From Phymatolithon calcareum (taxonomy: Eukaryota > Rhodophyta > Florideophyceae > Hapalidiales), in NCBI GenBank assembly GCA_977006965.1, contig OZ345373.1, positions 2,294,001 to 2,358,000 of the forward strand: a stretch of 64,000 nt of DNA, written 5' to 3'. The position numbers and the translations under genes were made by a program. Positions within the stretch are counted from its first letter, which is position 1. The number at the start of each line of letters is the position of its first letter. Shown one piece after another: positions 44,308 to 54,125 of this stretch. The notes under the pieces were generated by a model. It was not told the origin of the DNA and did no database searches. It saw only the letters and a list, made by a program, of their open reading frames with translations.

Positions 44308-45572
44308 GCTATGTAACCAAAGCATTGGAAAAAATAACTGCTATTGTAATTATTTAAATTATTGTTCCAATAATTTATTCCTGAGTCGCAAATATTTATT
44401 GTATTTATTGAGATCGTCGTGGTTGCGATAATCATTGTATTTATTTGGAAGCATTATTCACTAGATTTTGGTCCAAATAAACCAAATAATTTTCAGGCGA
44501 AAATGCGCAAAAGCTTCGCAACTTTACGCACTTACGTGCCTACCGGAGCAATGTTTTTTCCTTTCAAGTTTATTTAAAAGCCCCACAGACTTCCGAAGAT
44601 ATGGGCAAGGCTTCTTCTGATGCTACCTACCTTTGTGCAGCTCACGAAACGTGCACCAGAATGGCGGACGGGAAAACTCAGGACTCAAAGTAGTCCTATC
44701 TCAGTCCTCTACGGGATTGTTGGTGCTTAGACTCGACCACGACCGGAGCAATGTGACACGATGGTCATCGACAGCGCAAATGCTCAAGCGCTACATGGCT
44801 ATCAAAGAGTTTCTACTCCAGCTGAATATTAACGAGGTCGATTCGTTAAGCACACGCCAAAACCGAAAAGTGGAATCGTTATGCGAGGAGTTCACTGCAT
44901 TCGATACAATTACCAAGGCTCTCCAAAATGATGACGTATCGATGGCGGACGCCCCGGTATTTTTCGATACGGTGATAGAAGAGTTCCCACAACTTTCTGT
45001 CCGCTTGGGCTCGACAGCGGCAATCATCCATGACCCTGAATTCGAGTCCGGAATTGTGAAAATTATTGAGAAACGCGTTTCTGCGATGTCAGCGGCTGAG
45101 CTATCTGCTCTCGAGAAATTGAAGAAGGTTGTCTGTGCTGTGAGTTTGACTGTTGATGACAATTCACTATCGCTTGCCGAGCGCGCATTGAAGCGTCGCA
45201 AAAGCGTTATTTCTTGTGATTCTGAGTACATGGACTTGCGATTCATTGTACTAACGTCGAACATGTGCGAGAGGCTTTTCTATATCGCTGGTTACGCGAT
45301 GGATGACAGGAGAAGAAGCGTTATTCCTGCAAACTTCGAGAAGCAGATGTTCCTTCATGCTAACGCGGGTGCGTGGGGAATCGAAGACGTCAATGCTAGC
45401 GTGACAGAAAGTAGCTAGAGGGATCCAATAATTGGGAATAACCAGTTATTTATCGCTGAACTTGAATACAATAATTTATTGCTTCTGCGTTCAACAATAA
45501 ATTATTTATTCTAGACCCTGCGCCGGAAAAGAATAAAAATAAATAAATAGTTCCAATACTTTGGGCTATGTA
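44308..45572 (+). mobile_element. hAT-type DNA transposon derivative, with 8-bp target duplications
   Basis: GCTATGTA occurs at 44308-44315 and 45565-45572, an 8-bp duplication as hAT elements make. Just inside are imperfect inverted ends: ACCAAAGCATTGGAA on the left, and on the right the complement of CCAAAGTATTGGAA. The 1249-bp interior holds AT-rich subterminal repeats (several TTTATT and AATAATTTATT inverted motifs) and the 3' part of a hAT transposase. The N-terminal half of the transposase is missing, so it is an internally deleted, non-autonomous copy. Confidence 0.9.
44633..45418 (+). pseudogene. hAT transposase, C-terminal part (open frame of 261 codons)
   Basis: Recognisable from TRWSSTAQMLKRY (about 44755), the hAT RW-S motif, through to the C-terminal dimerisation signature LTSNMCERLFYIAGYAMDDRRRSVIPANFEKQMFLHANAGAW (about 45250-45385). 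The frame has no stops over 261 codons, but it starts at a TTG. It lacks the BED zinc finger and the first catalytic Asp region, and a short stretch of other repeat sequence precedes it (44565-44625). I read it as a recent internal deletion. Use as a dimerisation-only regulator is possible but unproven. Confidence 0.8.
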
Positions 45573-45639
45573 CAACCCTCATCCCCACTATGAAGACTAA
45601 GCATTCCCTGCAAATCTGACCCCCCCCGTGACACAGGAA

Positions 45640-45987
45640 ACCCCTGCAGACAAGCCGAACAAGGTACCAAGAGTGCTATATAAGAGACAGAACGACGCGC
45701 CAGCGGTGCTGAAGAGTGATTTTCAACAAAGCCCCACTATGAATCTTAGCGACGTACTTCGGGAACGGTGCACTGATTGATCTCGTAGCGCTCCAACGAG
45801 CAATGCGATCCACGGAAATGAACCAAGAGACTGAATATAAATGCAAAACACTTACTCGTGCCCTCACTGGAGGAGAAATTCGAATTAAGGAGATTTTTAG
45901 GAGAATAGAGTTCGGAAGAGTGAGAAACGGCCCTGTTACTCAAATTAAAGTTTTGGGAGCTTTTAAATTAAAACATCACATATCCCC
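45640..45987 (+). mobile_element. LINE family A copy, short, with 12-bp target duplications
   Basis: GTGACACAGGAA lies at 45628-45639 and 45988-45999. The insert encodes a broken C-terminal module (QETEYKCKTLTRALTGGEIRIKEIF) and ends GGGAGCTTTTAAATTAAAACATCACATATCCCC. The upstream duplication is itself preceded by a C-run. Confidence 0.9.
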
Positions 45988-46020
45988 GTGACACAGGAAC
46001 GTGAGCTATTTTTCCCTCTC

Positions 46021-46200
46021 GAGTCCCCTCAGGGGACCAGAGGTGGGTTTTTGTAGACCACCGAACTGTGGAACATCCACTACGAAACCCTTCCTAAGAC
46101 AGAATCAAGCCAAATTTACTTGGCACACGAAAAGTTGCCCTAAGCGTCAGCAGATGTATTTGTAACTTTTAAATAGAAATCTACTTTCTTCTTCTTCGTC
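46021..46200 (+). mobile_element. SINE-like dispersed repeat family D
   Basis: It runs from CCAGAGGTGGGTTTTTGTAG through CAGAATC(A/C)AGxCAAA and TTGGCAC to TTTTAAATAxAAATCTAC with a (CTT)n end. Other copies are at 47029-47201 and 52403-52590 (minus), with partial copies at 32935-33131 and 30270-30465. Confidence 0.8.
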
Positions 46201-47028
46201 AGGTTTTTTAAAAGCAGTATTTATTAAACGCGCTCCGTAACACTCTGGAGACTGTAAAGAAGATACTTTTCAGCTGTTACAGACTTGTTGCTTAGTTTAA
46301 CATTCAATCTATTGATTTCATTTGACACGTTAGTCGGACATATATGCCAAAATTTTCTGTCAATCCACTCCAAACTTTGTAATAACATTACTATGTGTCA
46401 GAAATGCCTCGGAGATCATAAAACAATCTCCCCGATTCTCCACTTCCGAGGAAACAAGTTTGTGCTCATTCAAGCGCAGGGATGCATCGACTTAGCCGTG
46501 CTTGCAGGCAAGCTCCGTATGAGCAGATGAAGATAGGTGTCTCGCAAAATGAAAGACTACCTGCTGTCAGCTTCTTGAGGATTACTCTGGCAACTCGAAG
46601 AATAAAAACCGAACAATGTTCCTGACTGAGGCATTTTCTGTACGACATTGAGATATCAATGAAAGTGCATCTATGTGCTTTGTCCAGTTCCCAATCCCTG
46701 CTTCTTCGTTGCCTATTGACGCTGACCCAGCCATTGATAAGTAAAGTAGAGCTGCCATTCTGCCCCTAAACAGTACACTGTGAGATAGAAGTAAGGGCAT
46801 GCGGATATCGCCGTGCAGTGGTGTGCCGCAGTACTCGCTGGAAGCAGTTACGAGAGTACCCAGAATGAATCCAGTCCCGGAGCATTTTAAAGGCCTCCTA
46901 CTACATGTTGAGTAATAGACACTATGTCCAGCTATTCTGCAATAAAAGAAAGAGATAGACGTAATAGCGGGAAATAAGTAGTCTCGTAATTTCTTGTTTT
47001 TCAAGCTTCGGCATCCTACTCCACATAG
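46201..47028. other. LINE family B-like tail and unassigned sequence
   Basis: 46200-46300 resembles the 3' tail of the family B LINE at 40030 (TATTTATTAAACGC). A 175-codon minus-strand frame at 46582-47109 has no ATG in good context and no known motif, so I do not call it a gene. Confidence 0.4.
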
Positions 47029-47201
47029 ACCAGAGGTGGGTTTTTGTAATCCACGGAATCGTGTTACACCAATAAAAAAGAAACTCTTCTTCTGACAGAA
47101 TCCAGTCAAAACCTCTTGGCACTAGAAAAGTTGCCTCAAGCGAAAGCAGATGCGCTGGTAACTTTTAAATAAAAATCTACCTTTCTTCTTCTTCTACTCC
47201 A
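47029..47201 (+). mobile_element. SINE-like dispersed repeat family D, second copy
   Basis: Same blocks as the 46021 copy, ending TTTTAAATAAAAATCTACCTTTCTTCTTCTTCT. Confidence 0.82.
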
Positions 47202-47319
47202 CATATATGATGTGCTTACCCGCACGAGCAATAGTAAAGTTGTACAGAGCTCTTTACTCTTCATCTAGTATTGGCATCATTTGTACAATCACGGAAGCTA
47301 TCACCTATCCGGCTGAAAC

Positions 47320-48622
47320 TTAGTCTGTCTGCCCCAGCAGTTTCTGTCGCCGTGTCCAGTACGATTTTCCGTAAGAGATGCTAAACTCCTGACCCTCTCG
47401 AACTGGCGCGATAGTTTCGTAAATAACATGCCATAGTCCGTTCATGGGGACATATTTAGTCGCCACGTTCCACGAGCCCGGTCCTAGGTCATTACAAAAT
47501 CGGAGCGCGTTTCCCATCTCGGTAGCATCAACGCCCCATTCCTCCATGCGCATTTCACCATTATCGCCAAGTATTGAGAACGCTGGAAGGTCCCAAAGAT
47601 AATCGATGTTCTATGATGGCTCACAACAATAAGGAGAATGTGATAAAGTTAGATTTCGTTCGCTTGTTCTCTATGCCAAAAATGCAAACTTGACTTCAAC
47701 GTACTTCAACTTTGTTGCACATAACGTATTTCCCGCCGTACTCCCCCAGAATAGTCCTGTTTGGAAGGTCGCGCTCGGCAAAAAGCCCGTACCCCTTATC
47801 ATGCGTAGGTGATATGCGCACGAAAAACAAATTGTCGTCCCCTCTCTGTTCACTCGCGTCATCTCCCACAGCTACAGCCACGCCACCGCTTTCAATCGTC
47901 GGTGTGTACCGCGCAAGAAGCGCAGAGAGCCGACCAGTTCGCTTCAGGAATTTGTACATGCCGTCCAGGGTGATGTCATGTCCCTTGAGTGCAAGCCTCG
48001 CTTTAATGGGCACAACGCAAGAATTTGCTTGCGAGATTCCAAAACGCTCAACAAAGTCGTTTGCGTACAGCTTTTCGGAGGCGTCGACGGAACGGACGTC
48101 CACCGCATCCATGCCAGAATGAGAACCGAAGGCTGGTGGTTGTGCTCGAGGCTCAAAACCAGCGAAATACTCCTTTCTCTCCTGTCGCACCCTGTCAGCA
48201 ATTACGGCCGCATCCAAAACTTGATCCATACTGCCGCTTGTCGCAGGCGCGCGACCGAACTTACTTCGTTCAGGGTCTTCGGTTCCCGACACATCTTCAC
48301 TCGCTGCGTCCCTGGCCACTGCAGGCGGTGTGTCGGAGTCGAGTGACGCAGCTGCGAGAACGTTGGACGGTGAGCCGAGGGAGCTGTCAGCGGGACGTGT
48401 GGGGCTTTGGTGGAAAAGGGAGACGTCCGCAGTCGGGCGCGCAGTGGCGCTGTTGTCAGCATTCGGTAATGGAGCCGAGCTGCTGAGAAAGATGATGGTG
48501 GCACAGCTCAAAAGAAGCCCGGAAAACGCAGCGGTGGCGTAGCGACGAAGTTTGTGCTTGGAAAATCTTCTGCGTGGAGGCGGCGGTGGTGGCGGCCTCG
48601 TTTTGCCGATCAGACTCCACAT
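47320..48622 (-). CDS. Membrane-anchored SET-domain protein, two exons, 402 aa
   Basis: Exon 1 is 48622-47705 and exon 2 is 47610-47320. The 94-bp intron (47704-47611) begins GTACGT and ends CATAG, and joining keeps phase 0. The N-terminus is proline/arginine-rich (PPPPPPPRRR) with one membrane segment at about residues 29-48 (ATAAFSGLLLSCATIIFL), so it is probably a type II membrane protein. The region 50-250 is low complexity. The SET domain starts near residue 266 (FFVRISPTHDKGYGLFAERDL, with the G-x-G of the S-adenosylmethionine site) and continues in exon 2 with YLWDLPAFSILGD, GNALRFCND and SISYGKSYW. The usual NHSC-PN is reduced to ND...SWN, and no post-SET cysteines are seen. SET enzymes are protein lysine methyltransferases; the membrane anchor makes a histone substrate less likely. 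Closely divergent with the short frame at 48634. Confidence 0.8.
47611..47704 (-). other. Intron of the SET-domain gene (94 bp)
   Basis: Donor GAA|GTACGT and acceptor CATAG|AACATC. Removal joins the SET N-terminal strand to YLWDLPAFSILGD in frame, which is the expected domain order. Confidence 0.8.
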
Positions 48623-48633
48623 ATTCAGCGAAG

Positions 48634-48882
48634 ATGGGGGAAGCCAGCGAATACTCCGACTATTCCGGGGAATTTCTCGCGGGAGCGAGAGCGAAGAAGG
48701 TGTACAGCCATGGCGGAGGCGCCTGGAAAAGACGCGAAAGTGGATATGAATTTGAGCGGAAAAGAGAGATGTTCTTTCGCCGCGTTCACGATGAGTTGAG
48801 ATACTCTTGCAGTCGGTTATCGCGATTCCTATTGAATAAATTTCCCGGTGACACTATTTTAGAAGGGGCGCAGAAATTGTAA
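48634..48882 (+). CDS. Divergent short ORF or first exon, 82 aa
   Basis: The ATG is only 11 bp from the SET gene's ATG, on the opposite strand. The product (MGEASEYSDYSGEF...) is acidic, then basic, and ends FLLNKFPGDTILEGAQKL. The terminal TTGTAA could instead be a splice donor (TT|GTAACC), making this the first exon of a longer gene. I recognise no family. The two start codons face away from each other and are so close that the transcripts must overlap if both are real. Confidence 0.35.
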   Translation: MGEASEYSDYSGEFLAGARAKKVYSHGGGAWKRRESGYEFERKREMFFRRVHDELRYSCSRLSRFLLNKFPGDTILEGAQKL

Positions 48883-48999
48883 CCATATTCCCGCGCGGAG
48901 TCCCGCTACAAGTCAGGATACCGCCTAAATTCTAATGTATCAACATCTGTTTTAACAGAATTCGACGGCATGTTGCCGCTACAGCCTTCGTGACACCAA

Positions 49000-49110
49000 T
49001 ACCGATATTCAGATGCGCCACTCAACGGATGGATGGACGCATCCATCAATCCATGGATGTGAGTATATTTGAAGTTGTCATTGTCTATTTAGCACATGAC
49101 AGGCTTATCA
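49000..49110. repeat. Fragment of the GGATGGATGG...CTATTTAGCAC repeat
   Basis: GGATGGATGGACG and TTGTCTATTTAGCAC also occur in the palindrome arm near 29981-30020. Only scraps are shared. Confidence 0.5.
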
Positions 49111-51260
49111 TAGGGCTGAGTTGTGTTACCTACATTTCTACTTGCTCTTGAGGCAGATCTCCTCGATTGCGTCAACCGCGCTTTGCAACCTGGTTTTCCT
49201 CTCGCTCTCTCCATCAACGCAAACGAAGACGCTGCAATGTGACCTTATCGGCAAGACTATATGTCCAGCAATCCACCCCCAACAGAATTTCGTAACGCTC
49301 CGCGATAAAGCTCCATATCACTCATTGTCAACCAGGATGCTTCACGATAGCTTCGCGCGTGCAACGCCGTTAATACAGACGTTATCGATTTAAAACTCAG
49401 ACAATTTTTGTTCACTCAGGCGATGCGGCAGTTGCTCCGTCCACCTTGAACTCGATATGATCCAAAAAACTTCCAGTTGTCGTCAAGCTTGCTCTAACGA
49501 TGCAGCAGACCTTTTACAGTTGACTTTGTAGGCATCCACGAGGACAAGGCCGTTGATCTTGCGCGATATCGTTTTGTTCTGGACCTCCTCTAAAATGCCT
49601 TCCGCAATAAACTCATCCAGAGAGTATCCGACGGCATGCTTGAACAGCACGAGCTTTCTTGTTCTTAATTTGTCTGAAGCCCCCAGATGCGATCCCGAGG
49701 AAATGAAAATGATGCAGCTATTGAAATGTAGCATTCAGGTAGATGCAATAATTAACTTCTTCATGATTAGACATGAACACCCCGATCGGGCCCCTCCCCG
49801 AAAAAAGCCCTCTTAGGGCCTCATCATCTTCGAGAGGCTCTCTCCTCTCCTGTTTTCGCGAGGAGCCCTCGCGAGGGCTTATGATACAGTGAATACGTGG
49901 TACACATGTACACGTACAGTGGTCGAAAAGATGATTTTCAGATAAAAATTTGAAGGAATGATAGTCAGGGATATCATGGGCAATATGCAAAAGGCCCTCT
50001 CCGAAGTCCCAGCACGGGAAGAGGGCATGCCCTACCCCTCTCGAGGTCCGTTCGGGATGTTCATGTCTATTCATGATCGAAGTGCCTGCGATCACAAATT
50101 GCACCGTCCCGATGCACCGGCATGGGAATACAGCTACGAGTCGTGGAAGGACCGCATTACTGCGTACCCCACGTGCATGGGGCACGCGATTTTTCGCATA
50201 TAAGGAAAATGTACATTTTTGATAGCAACATTGTGCTTTTTTAAACTTTTTGTCCTTGTTGAAAATCCTGTTGAAGTGTCGAGCATCAGAAAAATATCAG
50301 CTATGATTACGAAGTTACATGCGAAATATCGCATATAACTGGTTTACTCATAGCTCGCCTTCTTTTCGATAAAATGTCTTTAGTTCTATAGAGCAATAAA
50401 GGAGTCTTCTGAAGGCGAAGAGCATCTGTATAGAAGGCAGACAGCCCTCTTCGATTATCAACAGGAAAAAAATTGGAAAACCGGCGATATTCTGCGAGCT
50501 GTGAAGTTTTCTTTGCTTGATATGCGATTAATCGCATATGAGGTCTGCACGTGGGGTACTGTAATACAGGGTTGAATAATGACGTCTTCCCGTGTCTCAA
50601 TTACGTCACGAACCATTTTATGTTGCTTGAGATGTGGAACAGGAGTCTCGAAAGAGGTGCCATTAATTTCTCTGTATTTAACAATCACCTTGCACATTCG
50701 CCTAAGCCACATCCTCCCGATTGCACTTCTGAAACAGCACGCAAGGCCAAACTCTTCGTATGGTAATGCGCCTTGTGTGGGCCGACTTGTTCATCCCCGA
50801 TTGTTTTTCGATGAGGTAATTCCTGTAGCTTTGTACTGTAGGTCTATACTGATGCGAGCAAAATGTCGGAGAATAGCACGAGAGTAGCGTGGACAAATTG
50901 CATCCCCACTGAAACCCAACCGAGTAGGTCGTTGACCCTCTCGCTTCTATCAAGATAGACCAATTTTCATGCGAAGAGAGCGAAGTATAGCAAAGAATCG
51001 GAAGAGAAGAGACGAATTGAAGAGTTCGAACTTGGCAAGCACCTTGGATACCTCGCAGAGCACACACATTCTAGGCTACAAAAACTAGTAGTAATTCCCT
51101 CTTTTACTCTAGACAAAAAATTCAGTTACAAAATCCACCACCATACTTTCAGACTGAACACGCACTGCTCTGCGTAATAACAGTAACCCTCAATAAGACT
51201 TGCTTCCTCAGAGACAACCTCGTCGATCGCACACCTTCCCGCTGCATCACCAAATATCTG
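49111..51260. other. No supported gene; scattered inverted motifs
   Basis: An ATG-initiated 81-codon frame at 49958-50203 and several minus-strand frames (49483-49734, 49718-50185, 50458-50712) lack recognised motifs. TGTTCATGTCTATTCATGA (near 50060) recurs inverted near 49780. AGCCCTCGCGAGGGCT at 49864-49879 is a perfect palindrome. Confidence 0.4.
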
Positions 51261-51267
51261 CTTTCTG

Positions 51268-51274
51268 TATAAAT
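51268..51274 (+). promoter_or_regulatory. TATA box of the YcnI-like gene
   Basis: CTGTATAAATCG lies 87 bp before the ATG. The galaxin-like gene has the same spacing (85-92 bp), which supports both assignments. Confidence 0.65.
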
Positions 51275-51354
51275 CGTGCATCCTTCTATAATCTCGCACA
51301 CATCCATCCATCACGCAGAGCTTACTACCTTGCAGCACACATCTGTTCCACAAG

Positions 51355-51870
51355 ATGACTTTTCTGCCCTGCGTTCTCGCTCTTGCTCTCCTCTCTGCCG
51401 CACATGCCCACATGGGTCTCTCTCCGTCCATGGCAATGGCGGGCTCGAGGACCGAGCTAATGTTCCGCATCGGCCATGACTGCGGCGATGACACCGTCGG
51501 AACGACCAACTTCACTGTCGGAATGCCTATGGACCCGCCCGTGGTCAGTGTGACAATAGAGCAAACCGCGATTTGGCGTTCTATGATGGAGAAAGTTGAA
51601 CTGGAGAGCCCTGTCGTCATCGGAACTTCAAACTACACCTCCACTTTCAAGTCTATCACCTGGCTTGGCTTTCTTCCAGACGGATACCATCGTACCTTCA
51701 AGGTTCGAGTTAGATTCCCCATGGTCGAGAAGAATACCACGTTTTGGTTCAAGGGATACCAGGATTGTCACAACCAGGGCACAAGCCTTGCATGGGCTAC
51801 CATTCCGAGCGAGGACGATCCGAACCCTCGGTACCCTGCACGAGGGGTCATGGTCATGCCAACGAAGTAG
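51355..51870 (+). CDS. Secreted YcnI-like (DUF1775) protein, 171 aa
   Basis: Signal peptide at residues 1-18 ending S-A-A-H-A, so cleavage would leave His19 as the first residue (HMGLSPSMAMAGS). The mature protein has the YcnI pattern: H-x-x-x-SPS-x-x-x-AGS near the start, MFRIGHDCGDDT, a central SITWLGFLPDGYHRTFKVRVRFP with the conserved Trp, and CHNQGTSLAWATIP before the end. YcnI proteins are known mainly from bacteria, where the N-terminal His helps bind Cu(II). Here the protein has its own eukaryotic signal peptide, an upstream TATA box and no introns. Two Cys (in HDCGDD and QDCHNQ) may form a disulfide, and NTTF and NYTS are possible N-glycosylation sites. A copper-handling role is inferred from the family, not shown. 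Confidence 0.8.
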   Translation: MTFLPCVLALALLSAAHAHMGLSPSMAMAGSRTELMFRIGHDCGDDTVGTTNFTVGMPMDPPVVSVTIEQTAIWRSMMEKVELESPVVIGTSNYTSTFKSITWLGFLPDGYHRTFKVRVRFPMVEKNTTFWFKGYQDCHNQGTSLAWATIPSEDDPNPRYPARGVMVMPTK

Positions 51871-52402
51871 AGTGATTGTTGCATAAATAGCTTGCCCCAA
51901 GAGTGTGTAGGACTGGTGCCAAAATAATCTGATCAAAATGCGAATGATGCAAAGTAAATTATTGTCCTGACATTTTGGGTTTACCACATTTGCGTGACAT
52001 TCTCAGTGCTTCTTTTCACCATGAAAGTCAAAAAGCTTGCCATATTTTCCTCTCGTCGATTGTCATTTGGAGTTGCCGCAGCGTTTCACCGAGCTTTCTG
52101 TCGCCACTAGGAGATAGTCAACAGAGCTACACTTTGGAGCATATTAAATATGGAAACGGTCGAGGAGCTGACCAAAAGACTGTGCGTCGATTATGGCTAC
52201 TCCTTTCTCATGATTTTAAGCCACGAAGCATACCTAATATCCATTGGATATCTGTCACATAAAGCTGCTTGTCTCATCCAAGGATGAAGAGATTAGTTTT
52301 GCATGTACAGTATTGCTAGCAATGCGCATAGTTACATGAAGTCCAGGAAAGGAAAGGGCATAAAAGTCGATGGAGACTACAGCCGAAGGTAGACAAAAGA
52401 AG
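51871..52402. other. 3' flank of the YcnI-like gene, no further gene seen
   Basis: No clear AATAAA was placed with confidence, and no long frame is present. Confidence 0.4.
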
Positions 52403-52590
52403 AAGAAGAAATATATACTTTTATTTAAAAGTTACCAACGCATCTGATTATGCTTGGGGCAAATTTCCTACTGCCAAGAGACTTTGGCTGGATTCTGTCT
52501 AAAGAAGAGTTTCTTTTTTTTTGTGTAACACGATTAAGTGAACTACAAAAACCACCTCCGGTCTCCTTCGGGACCTCGAGGGGGAAAATT
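52403..52590 (-). mobile_element. SINE-like dispersed repeat family D, inverted copy
   Basis: The minus strand reads GGTTTTTGTAGTTCAC, GACAGAATCCAGCCAAA, GATGCGTTGGTAACTTTTAAATAAAA and a CTTCTTCTT end, matching 46021 and 47029. Confidence 0.8.
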
Positions 52591-53174
52591 AGTCCACTGT
52601 TTTGTGACACGCGGTGATTTCAGGTTTGCAAGGGGTCTTCTCTTGGCGACAGCCTGAAACGTGGTCAAGAAACTCGCCGCGTGTTCGCTTAGTCAAGGCG
52701 CTGTCCTCTTTGGAGATGCTGTCCTTTGAGAGGCCATTTATCATGTCTTCGATAGCATCTTTCCGACATTGGCCGGTGAGCTCGATGAGGGTGGAGGTAC
52801 TCATTGGTGGGATCATGCCAAAGGGCCACTTGATGGAAACTGTTCTATGTCTTCTTAAGTTGAAGAGAAGCTGCGGAGGTAATGTAACTTTCGCGTGGGG
52901 TATAAGTCGTTTTTTCCACATTCTCTGCGGCCTTCAATATCTTGGTTCTTTGGTATTTCTTGATGTTTCTAGTAGCTGCCGTTTCTTTTGCAGCTTCGCA
53001 CAGGAAGCCATTCACTTTCGCGATGACTATATCTCTCTCAGCTTCTAAATGTTCACTATTTGCGAGCTGTGTTGTTGGACCTGCTATCAGCGTATCGTGT
53101 CGTATTAGCAATCTCTGCACAAAGCGTCGTGTGAGGACGTCTCTCCTTCCCTTCGGTTGAAGGATGCGCCGCAT
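52590..53174 (-). mobile_element. LINE family B 3' coding fragment
   Basis: Two minus-strand frames, 53174-52845 and 52921-52589, joined by a frameshift. The second has LLFNLRRHRTVSIKWPFGMIPPMSTSTLIEL...DAIEDMINGLSKDSISKEDSALTKR, the same module as at 44087 and 40272. Confidence 0.75.
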
Positions 53175-53285
53175 GATGGATACTAGCGTTGGAGAAGATG
53201 GAGATGAGTGAAAAGCTGCTCTGTTGTCGGTAAATCTGGCGTTGAGGGCTTGTAAAATAAAAACATAAAATTTTTCCCCAGTATA
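53160..53285 (+). mobile_element. Short retroelement family F 3' end
   Basis: ATGATGGATACTAGCGTTGGAGA, GCTGCTCTGTTGTCGGTAAAT and GTTGAGGGCTTGTAAAATAAAAACATAAAATTTTTCCCC match the 3' end of the element inserted in the galaxin-like gene (55445-55610, minus). Both end with an A/T tail and a C-run. Confidence 0.82.
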
Positions 53286-53290
53286 GCATT

Positions 53291-53350
53291 CACGACGTTG
53301 AACTTCCGGAAGGATAATATATATGATCCTTCCGGAAATTCAATGTCGTG
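53291..53350. repeat. 25-bp stem hairpin with a 10-nt loop
   Basis: Arms 53291-53315 and 53326-53350 are complementary except at two positions (core CTTCCGGAAGGAT). The loop is AATATATATG. It sits between the family F tail and a LINE family B end. Confidence 0.85.
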
Positions 53351-53780
53351 GCCTTAGCTGCAAAAACCGACTTCAAGATGTGGGAAAAGCTTGGCGCCCA
53401 CTATTCGCTCATCGGCAGTTCGAGCTCGCATTCTTTTCCGTAGGTTTTCTGTTCCATATAATCATAAAAGGCAATGGTAAAGAAGAGTCGCTGGTCCAGT
53501 GCTTCTTCGGTCAGCGCGTATCTGGACAAATGATTTCCAACTGTGTCCATGAGCCTTGGTACGATTTCGCCAAAATTTTCTTTTGCGAGAGTAGTGCTCA
53601 GTGGGGGAATCTCCCAAACGCCCAGTTCTCTGCCAATTGACGGTGTCGTACTTTCGGAAGCCTTAAGCTCGCTGGAATTGATCCGAGGATATCATTCGGT
53701 ATTTTTATCTTTCTGTCCGTCTCCAAGGATTCTCATTCGTCCTTGAAGAGTGATGCTTTCAGTGAGCTTGCTGAAAATTC
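53340..53780 (-). mobile_element. LINE family B 3' end, close to the 40030 copy
   Basis: The minus strand reads ELGVWEIPPLSTTLAKENFGEIVPRLMDTVGNHLSRYALTEEALDQRLFFTIAFYDYME, collinear with the 40272-40607 product. The 3' flank, GTTTTTGCAGCTAAGGC, is also shared. A stop lies upstream (TE*YPR). Confidence 0.75.
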
Positions 53781-53956
53781 AATGGCTATGATACACGCTA
53801 CTCGTGAGCTTCTCATAGGAAAACGAAAGCGAAGCACAGGCTTCTTTGCACGCACTGGTTATTTCACCGCTTCCCATATCCCTGGTAAGAACAAGCAAGA
53901 AACGAAGATTCCGAACTCGATGAAGCTCTCACAGATATCTCAAACTTAATGCCCAA

Positions 53957-54125
53957 GCAACGACTTTCCGATATTCAAAAAGAGCTGCTGGAAAATGGCA
54001 GTTGATACCGCCAAAGAAAATGTCCGAAATCAAAATGAAAAAGTAAGCGAAGGATTGTAGCGCAACGAAAAGTCTCTCGGATGCAATGATAATTGACTAA
54101 GGGAGCTTCAATAAAACAGAAATCC
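53957..54125 (+). repeat. Dispersed repeat, second copy of 31585-31765
   Basis: CGACTTTCCGATATTCAAAAAGAGCTGCTGGAAA, GCGAAGGATTGTAGCG and CGAAAAGTCTCTCGG are shared with the palindrome spacer. Confidence 0.8.

Noticed and set aside
46582-47109. 175-codon minus-strand frame upstream of family D repeats
   Set aside because: It overlaps a dispersed repeat copy, has no good start and no recognisable domain.
47712-48504. Several long plus- and minus-strand frames over the SET gene
   Set aside because: They are shadows of the GC-rich SET exon 1. Only the 48622 frame has the SET motifs and joins to exon 2.
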